Shown: positions 8,312 to 18,381, counted from the stretch's first letter. The stretch: DNA of 64,000 bases from Paenibacillus sp. W2I17 (GCF_030815985.1 NZ_JAUSXM010000001.1:5084001-5148000), one strand, 5' to 3'. The notes: generated by a model from the sequence alone, not told the origin. Numbers and translations are program-made.

Positions 8312-10314
8312 AGATATGGATTGCTATGCAGGGCCAAAATCGAAATATTTGGTTAGAGTGGATGGATTCAATTAAAAGGTGGGCAAGGGTTACCGGTTTG
8401 GATGTATATACGGACGACACGTTCCATTTAGCAACGCTCTCCTATGGTTACGGACCGCAGGTTTCCAGTTCCTTCACGGATGTCCGTCTTGATTTTCCCA
8501 TCATTCTGGATGGCTGGGCGAGCGGTGAGCTGCAAGCCCATGCCGACGATTTCCCGTCCCTTTCATCTCATCAGCAGGAGCAAGCTTACCGTCTGCTGCA
8601 AGAGAAACCTGAATATCAGCTAAGCAAGTCTCAAGGGGAATTTACACTGGTGTACTGGGACCAGAAACGAAGCAGCTTGATTGTTGCTACGGACAGCTAT
8701 GCAACCCGACCCGTCTATTATTGGATAAGTCCAAGAAATGAATGGTTTGTTGCCAACGATCTACGAGTGCTTTTGCTGCTTCAGGATATTCCTTTTGAGG
8801 TTGATGAAGACGTATGCCGAATGTATCCGACTTCAGGCTTTGCTGTGGGGGAGAACGGACTGGAGGAGCGCACTTTTTTTAAAGGCATTCGCAAGCTGCC
8901 CACGGCCTCCATTGCCTGGTGGAACAATCATCAGGTGAAAGTGCAAAGCTACTGGGGAATGCGGGAACTGACAAGCAGGCCACAGCTCACGGAGGATGCT
9001 GTCCCTCAATTTCGTCAATTGCTGAAGCAGGTGACCCTGGAACGTTTTAATGGTAGCAAACGAATTGTTGAGCTGAGCGGAGGACTCGACTCGGCTGCGG
9101 TTGTAGCAGCCGCCATTGCCAGCGGGAACCGAGAGCAGGTTCTGGCTGTCAACATATCTTTTGCCGAGCCGGATATGATGCCAAGCCATGATAAGGATCT
9201 CGTCAAAAAAATGATGAAGGATCTGCGCATTCCCGGCCTGATTATTCATGCGGACGCAACGGCGAGAATACCAAATGCCGAAATTGGCAGGGACCCGCTA
9301 TGGTTCGTGGATGGTCCAGATCCCCGAGCCAATTCGCTTGTGAACGAAACATTTACGGTGCTTGCTCGGCAATTTCGAACTGCTGCCGTTTTGACGGGTG
9401 AAGGCGGAGACTTCATATATAGCGGTGAGGCTGCTGTCATTGATTCCTATTTTCGGCAAAAGCGCTATCGGGAAGGCATTCGTCAGCTCCGAAAATGGAC
9501 TGGCAATCGAGCGGGCCCCATGCTGAAAAGGGGCTTCCAATATGGTTTGGCGCCATTCATTCCTTATATTGGAGAAAAATTGTACTATAAGCTGTTATGG
9601 TCGGATACGGAGTACGACTTGCCAGAATTTTTTACAAACGAACATCTCTTGAGAGAACGGCAGATGAATGCGGGGGAGGTTCATCGATACCGAAAAAGCA
9701 GGCCACTAAATTACTGGGGAAAGCGTTATCATTTTGACTTTCTGTGGCCACGTGCAAGATACATGGACTCTGTAAGTGTTACCTTGCCTGCATATCATCC
9801 GTTTCTGGACCGTCGCATGATCGAATTTTCATTCTCGGTTCCGCCGGAGCAGCATTATGATCTCTTGAAGGGGGAGCAAGACAGCTATGCTGGTTCCAAG
9901 CTGCTGCTTCGAAAAGCATTCACAGATATCTTGCCTTCGTATGTCTATAACAGGTCGTCCAAAACAACCTATGCCCATATGGCCAGAAAAAGCTTTTTGA
10001 ACGATCGCAAGAATATTTTGCAATTGTTCGCGAGCGGACAGCGTGTGCTTGTTACGGAACTGGGGATTATTGACCAGAAAACGTGGTGGAAACACCTGGT
10101 CGCCATGGCAATCCGTTCGGAGGACCCGAATAATGATCTGGGCATGGGTTACCAGTATATGCGCTCTGTCATCGACTTGGAAATCTGGCTGCAGGAGATG
10201 AGCCGGGGCAAAGAATATGTGCTCAACCGCTCCAGGCCGGCTCCGGCAAGGCTGCTCGGAGATATCGAGGAGGTCAATCTGAATGAGAAGAAACCCATGT
10301 ATTTTCATGCCTGA
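8308..10314 (+). CDS. lasso peptide cyclase C (asparagine-synthetase-like)
   Basis: A 668-residue homologue of asparagine synthetase B. The N-terminal part resembles the glutaminase fold but lacks a Cys2 nucleophile (it starts MKIWIAMQG); the C-terminal half is an ATP-pyrophosphatase domain with SGGLDS at 257-262. It adenylates the Asp8 side chain of the core and lets the new N-terminus attack, forming the macrolactam around the threaded tail. The ATG at 8308 overlaps the B2 stop (ATGA); an ATG at 8290 within B2 is rejected. A 34-base gap separates it from the exporter genes. Confidence 0.92.
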   Translation: MKIWIAMQGQNRNIWLEWMDSIKRWARVTGLDVYTDDTFHLATLSYGYGPQVSSSFTDVRLDFPIILDGWASGELQAHADDFPSLSSHQQEQAYRLLQEKPEYQLSKSQGEFTLVYWDQKRSSLIVATDSYATRPVYYWISPRNEWFVANDLRVLLLLQDIPFEVDEDVCRMYPTSGFAVGENGLEERTFFKGIRKLPTASIAWWNNHQVKVQSYWGMRELTSRPQLTEDAVPQFRQLLKQVTLERFNGSKRIVELSGGLDSAAVVAAAIASGNREQVLAVNISFAEPDMMPSHDKDLVKKMMKDLRIPGLIIHADATARIPNAEIGRDPLWFVDGPDPRANSLVNETFTVLARQFRTAAVLTGEGGDFIYSGEAAVIDSYFRQKRYREGIRQLRKWTGNRAGPMLKRGFQYGLAPFIPYIGEKLYYKLLWSDTEYDLPEFFTNEHLLRERQMNAGEVHRYRKSRPLNYWGKRYHFDFLWPRARYMDSVSVTLPAYHPFLDRRMIEFSFSVPPEQHYDLLKGEQDSYAGSKLLLRKAFTDILPSYVYNRSSKTTYAHMARKSFLNDRKNILQLFASGQRVLVTELGIIDQKTWWKHLVAMAIRSEDPNNDLGMGYQYMRSVIDLEIWLQEMSRGKEYVLNRSRPAPARLLGDIEEVNLNEKKPMYFHA

Positions 10315-10348
10315 TTCAGGGCGATTTGAATCATAAAGGTGCAGACGA

Positions 10349-12301
10349 ATGGAGAAATACATGCTTGATCAAGAAGAACGGTGCAGCAGAGTGCAACGAA
10401 CACGGCAAACGACCCGTTTGCTCGTGCGAATGTTATGGCAATCCGGTCCGGTGTTAACCTTACTTATCGTTTTGTTCATATTCATTGAGGGGGCTGTTCC
10501 AGCACTTCAGCTCTATGCCTCCAAACAAATCATCGATGGCATTGCGCCAGACGGTTCAGGATCATACGCGGCGCAGTGGGCTATTGTCTATGCTTGCAGC
10601 CTGGTTTTGCTCAGCATCGTGAACGCCGCGCAAACCTGGCTTAAAATGCTGCTATCGGAGCGATCCATCATTACCGTGAACAGTGTTTTGCTGGACGCCT
10701 TCGAACGTATTCCCGGCATGCGCTTTTTTGAAGAGGAGGAGCACCGGAACCGGCTGGAGGCGCTGCGGGATCGCTCCAATTGGTTGCCAGCACAGCTCCT
10801 GAACTTCAGCGCGAATTTGTGCACATCTGTTTTTTCAGCTATTGGTATTATTATGCTGATTGCGGTGCTCTCTCCGATGCTGTCCATTATTCTGGTGCTG
10901 TCAACAGCTCCTTTTGCGTTCATGCAGAACCGGTACAACGAGATGGAATGGCAGTACGCCAAAGAATATGCAGTGATCAGAAGAAGATTGGATTACACTC
11001 GAAGCCTGATGATTAGTCGACGTGCCGCCAAGGAAATTCGCTTGTTTGGTTTGGGCAGCCATCTCCACAACATCTATCAACACACGTTTGCCCAGCTGTA
11101 TGAACAGTTTCGAATGATCCAGGCCAAAAGCGCCAGAGGAACGGTTTTTACCGGTCTTTTTTCGGGTATGGTGGCAGGCGGAGCATATTTTTGGGTAGTA
11201 AGTCAATCTGGATCGGGCTCCATTTCGTTGGGGGATATTGCTCTGTATCTGGGGGCTGTGTTTCAATTGTCTGTTTCCTTAAGGGAGATTGCGAAGGAAG
11301 GGGCCGACACGGTTGATATCTGGAGAATGGGAAATGATTTCGTCATATTTATGAATGCGGAGGAAGATATCCAGACGCCTTCGCATCCCGTTCCAGTGAA
11401 TACTGGCCCTCTATCTATAGAGTTCAAGGGAGTATGCTTCAAGTATCCTTATCAGCAACAGGAGAGTGCTGCTTCCGAGGAAAAAGCTGATGATTTCGAC
11501 CTGGACAGTGAGGAAGCCGATGGAGAAAATGACGAAGTCTTCGACTATGCTGAGGACTTTCATGAGAATGAAGACAGACGCTCTCCCTGGGTCCTTGACC
11601 ATATCAGTTTCAGCATATCGCCCGGGGAGCGCATCGCGATTGTCGGCGCCAATGGCTCGGGCAAAACGACCCTTGTCAAACTGCTGTGTCGCTTCTATGA
11701 GTTTTGCGAAGGCGAGATCAAAATCAACGGTGTGGATATTCGCTCGTTTGATGTCAGGGAGCTGAGAGAGCACATCTCGGTTGTTTTTCAGGAATTCGGA
11801 AAATACGAGTTATCCTTGCGCGAGAACATTATGATAGGCAGCCTGAATGCAAAACTGAGCGATAGGGAGATGAATCAGGCACTTCAAGATTCAAGGCTGG
11901 ACCAGATCGTTTCGACGCTGCCTCAGGGAACCGAAACCCTCTTGGGCCCCGAATGGGGAGGGACTGATCTCTCGGGTGGACAATGGCAGCGTGTTGCTTT
12001 AGCCAGAGCGATGGTTCGCGAAGCAGGTCTGGTGATTCTGGATGAACCGGCGGCGTCTCTTGACATTCGGGCGGAATATGAGATTTTCAATCAGTTTCAA
12101 AAAATGACAGAAGGTAAAACGGTTATCATGATCTCTCATCGGTTCAGCACGGTTAAACTAGCAGATCGAATCCTTGTCCTGAAAAATGGTTGTATTGTGG
12201 AAGAAGGTAGCCATGAGGCCTTGATGCGCAAAAATGGGGAGTATGCCACCATGTTCCGGTTGCAAGGAAGATCTTTTCAAGGGGAGGAGCATATCCAGTG
12301 A
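10349..12301 (+). CDS. lasso peptide ABC exporter, half 1, with acidic insert
   Basis: A 650-residue half-transporter: N-terminal six-helix membrane domain (about 30-330) then an ATPase domain with Walker A GANGSGKTT (433-441), signature DLSGGQWQR, Walker B VILDEPAASLD and the H-loop SHRFS. All catalytic residues are intact and there is no N-terminal peptidase. Unusual is an insert at about residues 372-411, between the first beta strands of the ATPase (FKGVCFKYPY) and LDHISFSISPG: 19 of some 40 residues are Asp/Glu. It would lie on the cytoplasmic side close to the nucleotide site and could interact with a polycationic cargo. The last codon overlaps the next gene's GTG start (GTGA), so the halves probably pair as a heterodimer. 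Confidence 0.9.
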   Translation: MEKYMLDQEERCSRVQRTRQTTRLLVRMLWQSGPVLTLLIVLFIFIEGAVPALQLYASKQIIDGIAPDGSGSYAAQWAIVYACSLVLLSIVNAAQTWLKMLLSERSIITVNSVLLDAFERIPGMRFFEEEEHRNRLEALRDRSNWLPAQLLNFSANLCTSVFSAIGIIMLIAVLSPMLSIILVLSTAPFAFMQNRYNEMEWQYAKEYAVIRRRLDYTRSLMISRRAAKEIRLFGLGSHLHNIYQHTFAQLYEQFRMIQAKSARGTVFTGLFSGMVAGGAYFWVVSQSGSGSISLGDIALYLGAVFQLSVSLREIAKEGADTVDIWRMGNDFVIFMNAEEDIQTPSHPVPVNTGPLSIEFKGVCFKYPYQQQESAASEEKADDFDLDSEEADGENDEVFDYAEDFHENEDRRSPWVLDHISFSISPGERIAIVGANGSGKTTLVKLLCRFYEFCEGEIKINGVDIRSFDVRELREHISVVFQEFGKYELSLRENIMIGSLNAKLSDREMNQALQDSRLDQIVSTLPQGTETLLGPEWGGTDLSGGQWQRVALARAMVREAGLVILDEPAASLDIRAEYEIFNQFQKMTEGKTVIMISHRFSTVKLADRILVLKNGCIVEEGSHEALMRKNGEYATMFRLQGRSFQGEEHIQ

Positions 12302-14103
12302 TAGCATTGCAACGAATCACAGCCAGGCGGCGACAGATGGCTTCCTCCGTTTTGTTTGGATTGTCCTTGCTATGGACATGCTCGCCATTAAAAGTGTGTA
12401 CCGTTTTTGCAATCAAAGTGCTTGAGTCATTGCTTGGTCCGCTGCTTGTCTGGCTGAGTGCCCAAATCATTGACAGATTGGCAGTGCAGCCGTTTGTTCT
12501 TGCATCATGGGATGTGCTGACTTGGATGGTGCTCTTGTATATTGGGCTAACATTAGCTGTGGATGCCCTCCAACCCGTATCGGAGATGCACAAACGCCTG
12601 TTGACTGCAAAACTTCAAGCGCATATTGATGAGTTGTTGATCAGCAAAGCAATGTCGATTCCAGATATTGCTCCTTTTGAAAAGGCAGGCTTCCATACAA
12701 AAACTCGAGTTATTCAATATAACGAATACTTCGTTACAATGTGGTTAACGATTATTTCTCAGACCATCGGAGGACTAGTCGTGATTGCAGCCGGGAGTAT
12801 CATGATCGGAACGATCGCTCCCTGGGCCCCGATTGTCTTGTTGGCGTTGGTCGTTCCCAAGCTGTATTGGGAAGCGAAGCTTAACAACGCGACCTTTGAA
12901 GGACGCGAGGAGGTCCAGGAATTAAGGCGGCGTGCCGAATATTACGCTGGTACGCCGCTCAGGCCTGAAACAGCCGGGGAGCTGAAGGTATTTGGCCTTG
13001 TTCCTTTTTTTAAGGAGAGATATCTGAGTACATCACGAGAGCTTCTGCTTACACTTTCAGCCGACCAACGGAAACTGGCCCTCCATCAATTATTGTGGTC
13101 TGTGCTCCAGTCGCTGGCCGCCGGCCTCATCATTATTTATCTAGTTGGACATGCGCTTTCCGGCCATTTCACAGCAGGTGACATCTTTTTATTCATTGGT
13201 GCCACTATTCAGTTAAATGAAGGAATGAATGAATTGTTTGCAGCTTTTGCGATCGGTCCCAGGGAAGCTCGGCATCTGGAGAAGATTCGTTCTTTTCTCT
13301 ATAGCGAGAATGAAATGAAGTCAGGCTCATGCCCTCCGGCGGTGTCCGTCAAAGAGGGCTTCCGGCTGGAAGGGGTCCATTTCCGGTATGATGAAACCAA
13401 AGTTGTGCTGGATATCCCTGAGCTTATCATCCCTGCTGGAAAAGTGACCGTGCTGGTCGGTGAAAATGGGTCAGGGAAAAGCACGCTTGTCAAACTGCTC
13501 CTGCGCTTCTTTGATCCGAATGAAGGAGCGGTGTTTTACAACGGTATTCCGCTGAGAGAGTATGATATCGCTGCCTATCGAACACAGGCCACAGCGGTAT
13601 TCCAGGATTTTGTGCGCTATGAAATGAATCTTCGGGACAATATTGGACTAGGTGACCTTGCGGCTGTTAACGAGCAAAGGATAGTCGAAAGAGCTGCCAA
13701 GCTGGGCGGAGTAGACGAATTTCTCCACAAGCTGGGGCAAAAATATGATACACAGCTAGGTAGGCTATTCGGAGGCAGAAGCCTTTCAGGAGGAGAATGG
13801 CAGCGGATTGCATTATCCCGTGCTTTTATGAGAGAGGATATTGCCGGATTGCTGATCATGGACGAACCTTCTTCTGCGCTTGATGTGTTCATGGAGGAAG
13901 ACGTGTTCCAGCGAATGCGGGATTTAATGAAAAACAAGACGGTGGTCATCGTCTCGCATCGGTTAAGCACTGCACGACATGCAGATTATGTAGTCTATAT
14001 GGAACAGGGCAGAATCATGGAGACGGGAACTCACGACCAATTACTGGAAAATGAAGCGGGGTATGCTGAACTTTACAATATGCAGGCTCAAAAATACAGA
14101 TAA
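12298..14103 (+). CDS. lasso peptide ABC exporter, half 2
   Basis: A 601-residue half-transporter with a GTG start behind GGGGAGGAG, overlapping the preceding gene by 4 bases. The membrane domain spans about residues 10-310 and the ATPase domain has Walker A GENGSGKST, signature SLSGGEWQR, Walker B LLIMDEPSSALD and SHRLST. It lacks the acidic insert of half 1. Both ATP sites look catalytic in the pair. Its likely role is export of the mature lasso peptide and thereby part of self-protection. Confidence 0.9.
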   Translation: MIALQRITARRRQMASSVLFGLSLLWTCSPLKVCTVFAIKVLESLLGPLLVWLSAQIIDRLAVQPFVLASWDVLTWMVLLYIGLTLAVDALQPVSEMHKRLLTAKLQAHIDELLISKAMSIPDIAPFEKAGFHTKTRVIQYNEYFVTMWLTIISQTIGGLVVIAAGSIMIGTIAPWAPIVLLALVVPKLYWEAKLNNATFEGREEVQELRRRAEYYAGTPLRPETAGELKVFGLVPFFKERYLSTSRELLLTLSADQRKLALHQLLWSVLQSLAAGLIIIYLVGHALSGHFTAGDIFLFIGATIQLNEGMNELFAAFAIGPREARHLEKIRSFLYSENEMKSGSCPPAVSVKEGFRLEGVHFRYDETKVVLDIPELIIPAGKVTVLVGENGSGKSTLVKLLLRFFDPNEGAVFYNGIPLREYDIAAYRTQATAVFQDFVRYEMNLRDNIGLGDLAAVNEQRIVERAAKLGGVDEFLHKLGQKYDTQLGRLFGGRSLSGGEWQRIALSRAFMREDIAGLLIMDEPSSALDVFMEEDVFQRMRDLMKNKTVVIVSHRLSTARHADYVVYMEQGRIMETGTHDQLLENEAGYAELYNMQAQKYR

Positions 14104-14116
14104 GAGGTGAGATGAA

Positions 14117-14578
14117 ATGAGCGTGATTGACAATTTGCGACCGTTTACAGAGCGAGATTTGCCAATGCTGGAGGATTGGTTTAAGGATGCAGAGGTTCAT
14201 CGGCGCTTGGAGGGAATGCTTCCTTTAGACGAGTGGTATCGGCACGTCGAGCAGCATCCCGGTTATAATGTGTGGGTCGCGTTCTCGCAGGACGAAGCCG
14301 TAGGTGTAATTATGATTGAGCGGGAGGAGCAGAATACGGGAAGCATTGCCATCGTTGTCCATCCGTCGATTCGGGGTAAGGGCTACGGCAGAGCAGTGGT
14401 TGGAAAAGCCATACAATTACCTGAGCTGGGAACGATCTATAAATGGTATGCCGGAATTGAAGCTGACAATGCTGCTTGTTTGAGGTGTTTTCAGTCTACT
14501 GGTTTTGTACTGGAGAACGAAGCTCCCGATGAAGACGGTTATTTCTCTTTATGGCATATCGCTAATATTAAAGTGTAG
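14117..14578 (+). CDS. GNAT N-acetyltransferase, probable self-resistance enzyme
   Basis: A 153-residue GNAT protein with the acetyl-CoA loop in VVHPSIRGKGYGRAVV and the C-terminal NAACLRCFQSTGF strand-helix typical of the fold. It lies 13 bases after the exporter with its own AGAGGTGAG site, so it belongs to the lasso operon. The cargo carries several exposed lysines, a natural target for acetylation; I recall that self-protection by acetylation was described for lariocidin. A tailoring role is the alternative. Confidence 0.85.
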   Translation: MSVIDNLRPFTERDLPMLEDWFKDAEVHRRLEGMLPLDEWYRHVEQHPGYNVWVAFSQDEAVGVIMIEREEQNTGSIAIVVHPSIRGKGYGRAVVGKAIQLPELGTIYKWYAGIEADNAACLRCFQSTGFVLENEAPDEDGYFSLWHIANIKV

Positions 14579-14601
14579 AGTGGAAACAAGGAGGGAAGGC
14601 A

Positions 14602-15816
14602 ATGAAAAGAACAATACGGCTGCTTGTGTTCATTCTGCTGGTCTCGTTTCTTCCTGTATCTGAACTAAAAGCATCCGATCGGCAAGCCGATTACACCTTT
14701 CTCATCTATATGATTGGTTCAGACATGGAAAGTGATTTTCATATGGCAAGCGATGACTTGAAGGAAATGATGAGTGTCGGCTCTTCCGGCAATGTAAACG
14801 TTATCGTTCAGACAGGAGGCGCCCAAAGCTGGGACCATTCGTCCATCGAACCCGGTCTGAATCAACGATGGCGTGTGGAAAAGGGGAGGTTGGCCTTTCT
14901 GGATAACGCCGGCTCGCAAAATATGGATACATCCGATTCCCTTACAGATTTCATTCGCTGGGGAACCCGTGAATATCCAGCTCGGAAGCATGTGCTTATG
15001 TTCTGGGGGCACGGTCTTGGACCGATTGATGGATACGGTGGCGACGAGCACTACGGAAATAAAAAAATGAGCTTGACCGAACTTCAAAAAGGAATTGGAC
15101 ATGCTTATAACGAAACGGGAATTAAATTTGAACTCATCGGCTTCGATAATTGTAAAATGGCAAGTGTGGAGGTGGCCTACGCACTTAGGGATTACGGTAA
15201 GTATTTGCTTGCATCTGTTGACTACACGAATCAGAATGGCTGGGACTATACGAAAATGCTGAAGGCAGTTCAAGACAAACCCGGGATTTCCACTCTTAAG
15301 TTGGGCAGAATTATTGCTCAAGGATATCTGGAACAGTCGAAGGTAAACGGTGAAGAGGAGGACCTTCAGCAATCGATCATTCAACTGGATCAGATGGAAG
15401 AGGTTATGAAGGCAGTCGAGTCATTCAGCAAAAGGTTGTTAAAGCCCCAAGCTATGACAAAGGGTATGAATCAGTTGAGAAAAGCACGGGATCAAGCCGA
15501 GGATTATGCAGACGAAGCCGATTTGGTGGATCTTGCTGACTTGTTTACCTTGATCGGCAAAAGAATGAAAGCTGAGACTGAGGCGGACCGCGTCAAAAAG
15601 GCAATTCAAAAAGCGGTTGTTTATAACATGAAGTCTCCTGAGCATCCCAAGGGAAAAGGAATGAGCGTTTATTTTCCGAGCAGGGATGTTCATCGCTTTA
15701 CCGAAAAGGCCAGTAAGTACCGAAAACTGGAATTTAGCTCGAGCTATAAGGCTTTCATTACTGAATACTCGACATTGTTGTCACGTCGGCCCCAAAATAC
15801 TCCAAACAAAGAGTGA
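14602..15816 (+). CDS. secreted clostripain-like (C11) cysteine protease
   Basis: A 404-residue protein with an N-terminal signal peptide (KRTIRLLVFILLVSFLPV, likely cut near LKA-S; no lipobox) and the C11 core: TFLIYMIGSDMES, the catalytic His137 in MFWGHGLGPIDG and Cys184 in IGFDNCKMAS, 47 residues apart as the family expects. Clostripain cleaves after Arg/Lys. It follows the acetyltransferase by 23 bases behind a strong AAGGAGGG, so it appears to be the last gene of the lasso operon. A protease with basic-residue taste next to a Lys/Arg-rich lasso peptide suggests trimming, release from bound precursors or self-defence outside the cell; it could also be an unrelated passenger. Confidence 0.85.
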   Translation: MKRTIRLLVFILLVSFLPVSELKASDRQADYTFLIYMIGSDMESDFHMASDDLKEMMSVGSSGNVNVIVQTGGAQSWDHSSIEPGLNQRWRVEKGRLAFLDNAGSQNMDTSDSLTDFIRWGTREYPARKHVLMFWGHGLGPIDGYGGDEHYGNKKMSLTELQKGIGHAYNETGIKFELIGFDNCKMASVEVAYALRDYGKYLLASVDYTNQNGWDYTKMLKAVQDKPGISTLKLGRIIAQGYLEQSKVNGEEEDLQQSIIQLDQMEEVMKAVESFSKRLLKPQAMTKGMNQLRKARDQAEDYADEADLVDLADLFTLIGKRMKAETEADRVKKAIQKAVVYNMKSPEHPKGKGMSVYFPSRDVHRFTEKASKYRKLEFSSSYKAFITEYSTLLSRRPQNTPNKE

Positions 15817-16606
15817 ACATTGTTATATGCAACTGAAGTTAAGGAAGCAACGAAGCATGAATGACGATGCAAGCAATGGAGCCTGTGTGAAACCATCAGC
15901 ACATAATCAGCGATGAAGCGGGAGAGCTTCTTCATACCTTTCTTGTTGGCATGGTTGGTGACTCTTCCATGTTACCAAACAAGCGAGGTTTTTTTGTTTA
16001 TGGGATCTACAAGGGTGAATAACTAACATCCTCGCTGATATATCCTGCAATGGGAACTGCCTGGTATTACTTTGTTCAAAATAGAGTATTTTTGAGTAAA
16101 TCAATGAAAAAATTAGAATTAAAGAGGTATGCTATTATTTTTTCAGCTTAATAGTGTTAGTACATATTACATCCTATAGTTATAATAATAGGTCAGTACA
16201 TTAACGGACCCAGTTTTTCTGAGAGGGGAAAACTATAGGTGTCATGCTCTGTTCATGGCGCCCTGAAGGCAAGAAAAAGAAAACGGATTTGGACGGAAGC
16301 AAGCGGGACACATAGGAACGGATGGGGCATGTTCAGAAATAATGTTGGATAGCCTAACTCTCATGCTAAAAGATTCCGGATTCGCAATTTGAGGTACAGG
16401 CCAAGATCAATCTTGGGAACAGTGAAGTGCACGGAATTGATTATACTGTAGAAAGGATGTTATTTAACCACGATTAGATGAATTTTGCGAAAAGCATTCT
16501 GCTATTTGTGCTGTCTGTTGTAATGGGTCAGTGATGAACCGTATCGTTACCCATCAGGTGATAAGACAAATTGAGTTGATACACGTAGGAGGAACGGCAA
16601 GAACAT
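15817..16606 (+). other. 790-base intergenic region with a structured leader before sulP
   Basis: No gene is supported. Near 16210-16254 two adjacent stem-loops can form: AGTTTTTC with GGAAAACT, then GGTGTCATG with CATGGCGCC (9 bp, 7-base loop, two G-U pairs). A-rich and G-rich single-stranded stretches follow, then a CCAAGAT-CA-ATCTTGG palindrome at 16401-16416. I compared it by memory with common riboswitch classes (c-di-AMP, guanidine, M-box, SAM, ZTP, fluoride) and found no match. There is no clear terminator for the protease gene upstream. Confidence 0.45.
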
Positions 16607-18019
16607 ATGAATACTTTAAAACAACAATGGTTTGGCAACATTCGCGGAGACGTGCTGGCAGGCATTACGGTAGCGCTGGCGTTAATTCCGGAAGCCATTG
16701 CGTTCTCCATCATTGCGGGTGTTGATCCGATGGTCGGGTTGTATGCTTCGATTACAATTGCAATTGTGATCTCGATTGCTGGTGGAAGACCAGGCATGAT
16801 CTCGGCGGCAACAGGTGCCATGGCGGTACTAATGGTTGGACTCGTCAAGGATTATGGCGTGGAATATCTTTTTGCAGCAACGATTTTGACGGGCATTATC
16901 CAGTTTCTACTGGGCATATTTAAGGTTGGACGGTTTATTACGTTTGTGCCTCATTCGGTACTGACCGGATTTGTGAATGCACTGGCTATACTGATCTTTA
17001 TGGCACAGTTAACCCACTTCACGGGAGCAAACTGGATTATGTATGCGATGGTGGCGGGAACGCTGGCGATCGTTTATATATTGCCAAGGTTTTTCAAAGG
17101 CGTTCCGGCTCCACTGATTGCAATTATCGTGATGACGATTATTACCGTGGTGTTTCATCTGGACGTAAGAACAGTCGGCCACATGGGGAATATAACGAGC
17201 ACTCTGCCGATGTTCCACTTGCCGAATATTGCGTGGACTTGGGACACGCTGATGATTCTGCTGCCTTATTCATTCACCATGGCACTGGTTGGTTTGCTGG
17301 AGTCCTTGCTGACCGCAACCATCGTGGATGAGATGACCGAGACCAAGAGCAGCAAGAACCGTGAAGTGCGTGGTCAGGGTATCGCGAATTTTGTTAACGG
17401 TTTGTTTGGCGGCATGGGCGGCTGTGCAATGATTGGGCAGTCGGTCATTAATGTGAAGTCTGGCGGACGTGGAAGATTGTCTACGTTTACTGCAGGTGCG
17501 TTTCTCGCGATCCTGTTGCTGCTGTTTAGCGGTGTGGTGAAACAAGTACCGATGGGGGCGCTCGTCGGTGTAATGTTTATGGTGTGTATCGGAACATTCG
17601 ACTGGAGTTCTATCAAAAATATTGCTCGCGTGCCGCGCGCGGAAGCCTTTGTCATGATCGTGACGGTGGCAATTGTGGTCTATACCCACGATCTATCGAT
17701 CGGGGTTATGGTCGGCGTTGTGCTCAGTGTACTGCATTTTGGCTGGAAACAGACCAAGATTCGCGTACAGGCGAGCCAGGAACAAGGGCAGAAAGTATAC
17801 CGGGTTCATGGACCATTTTTCTTTGGCTCTTCGTCCCGATTCGTGGATGAGTTCGATGCAGAGGCCGATCCGAAGGAGATCACGATTGATTTCGGAGGTT
17901 CACATATCTGGGATAATACCGCGGTTGTGGCTATTGGCAAAGTGAAATTCAAAATACGCGAAGCTGGGCAAAACCGTGCACCTTCGCGGGTTGAACGAGG
18001 AGAGCTCTCGCATTCTTGA
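16607..18019 (+). CDS. SulP-family anion transporter, frameshifted at the C-terminus
   Basis: The protein begins with the SulP pattern ([35 protein letters not shown]) and has about ten membrane segments, then a STAS domain ([24 protein letters not shown]). SulP proteins carry sulfate, bicarbonate or other anions. The reading frame ends early in an odd [16 protein letters not shown] tail. Dropping one C at 17974-17975 restores [19 protein letters not shown] and a normal STAS end at the TAA at 18057-18059. So this is either a +1 frameshift mutation or a sequencing error. The start is the ATG at 16607 behind TAGGAGGA. Confidence 0.88.
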   Translation: MNTLKQQWFGNIRGDVLAGITVALALIPEAIAFSIIAGVDPMVGLYASITIAIVISIAGGRPGMISAATGAMAVLMVGLVKDYGVEYLFAATILTGIIQFLLGIFKVGRFITFVPHSVLTGFVNALAILIFMAQLTHFTGANWIMYAMVAGTLAIVYILPRFFKGVPAPLIAIIVMTIITVVFHLDVRTVGHMGNITSTLPMFHLPNIAWTWDTLMILLPYSFTMALVGLLESLLTATIVDEMTETKSSKNREVRGQGIANFVNGLFGGMGGCAMIGQSVINVKSGGRGRLSTFTAGAFLAILLLLFSGVVKQVPMGALVGVMFMVCIGTFDWSSIKNIARVPRAEAFVMIVTVAIVVYTHDLSIGVMVGVVLSVLHFGWKQTKIRVQASQEQGQKVYRVHGPFFFGSSSRFVDEFDAEADPKEITIDFGGSHIWDNTAVVAIGKVKFKIREAGQNRAPSRVERGELSHS

Positions 18020-18381
18020 ACGGAGTGGATTTGCCACAGCGAGCGGGCACGGTTCGTAACTTGGTTGGAACGAAGTAAACAACGAATAGGTAACATAAAA
18101 AGATGCATTTTAATCAGTGTCGCACTTTTTCCGGATTTAATCGGGGAGAGGGCGTCGCTGTTTTTTTATTAGAGCCTGAGGCATGCTAGGTCATTTCCAC
18201 ATCATCAGCAACCTGAAGGCAGATCTAGAGTCACTTGGTCGATACAAGTTACGGTGATCTTGGGATTTTGTGCTACAAGTTGGGGGTGTAACACTGTATC
18301 CCCTTTTGTTTTGCTTGACTAACGTGTAAACTACAGGGTATGGAGAAGAAGAGCAACGAGTGGATTGCTTTTTAAAAAATT

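Noticed and set aside
15857..15916. 19-residue ORF with an AAGGAAG site after the lasso protease
   Set aside because: It has a plausible ribosome site but no recognisable leader or core features and no further support.
16200..16350. Known riboswitch classes for the sulP leader
   Set aside because: Key conserved stretches of the c-di-AMP, guanidine-I, SAM, M-box, fluoride and ZTP classes are absent.
18120..18175. Terminator after the SulP gene
   Set aside because: A T-run follows GGCGTCGCTG, but the matching left arm has several mismatches.
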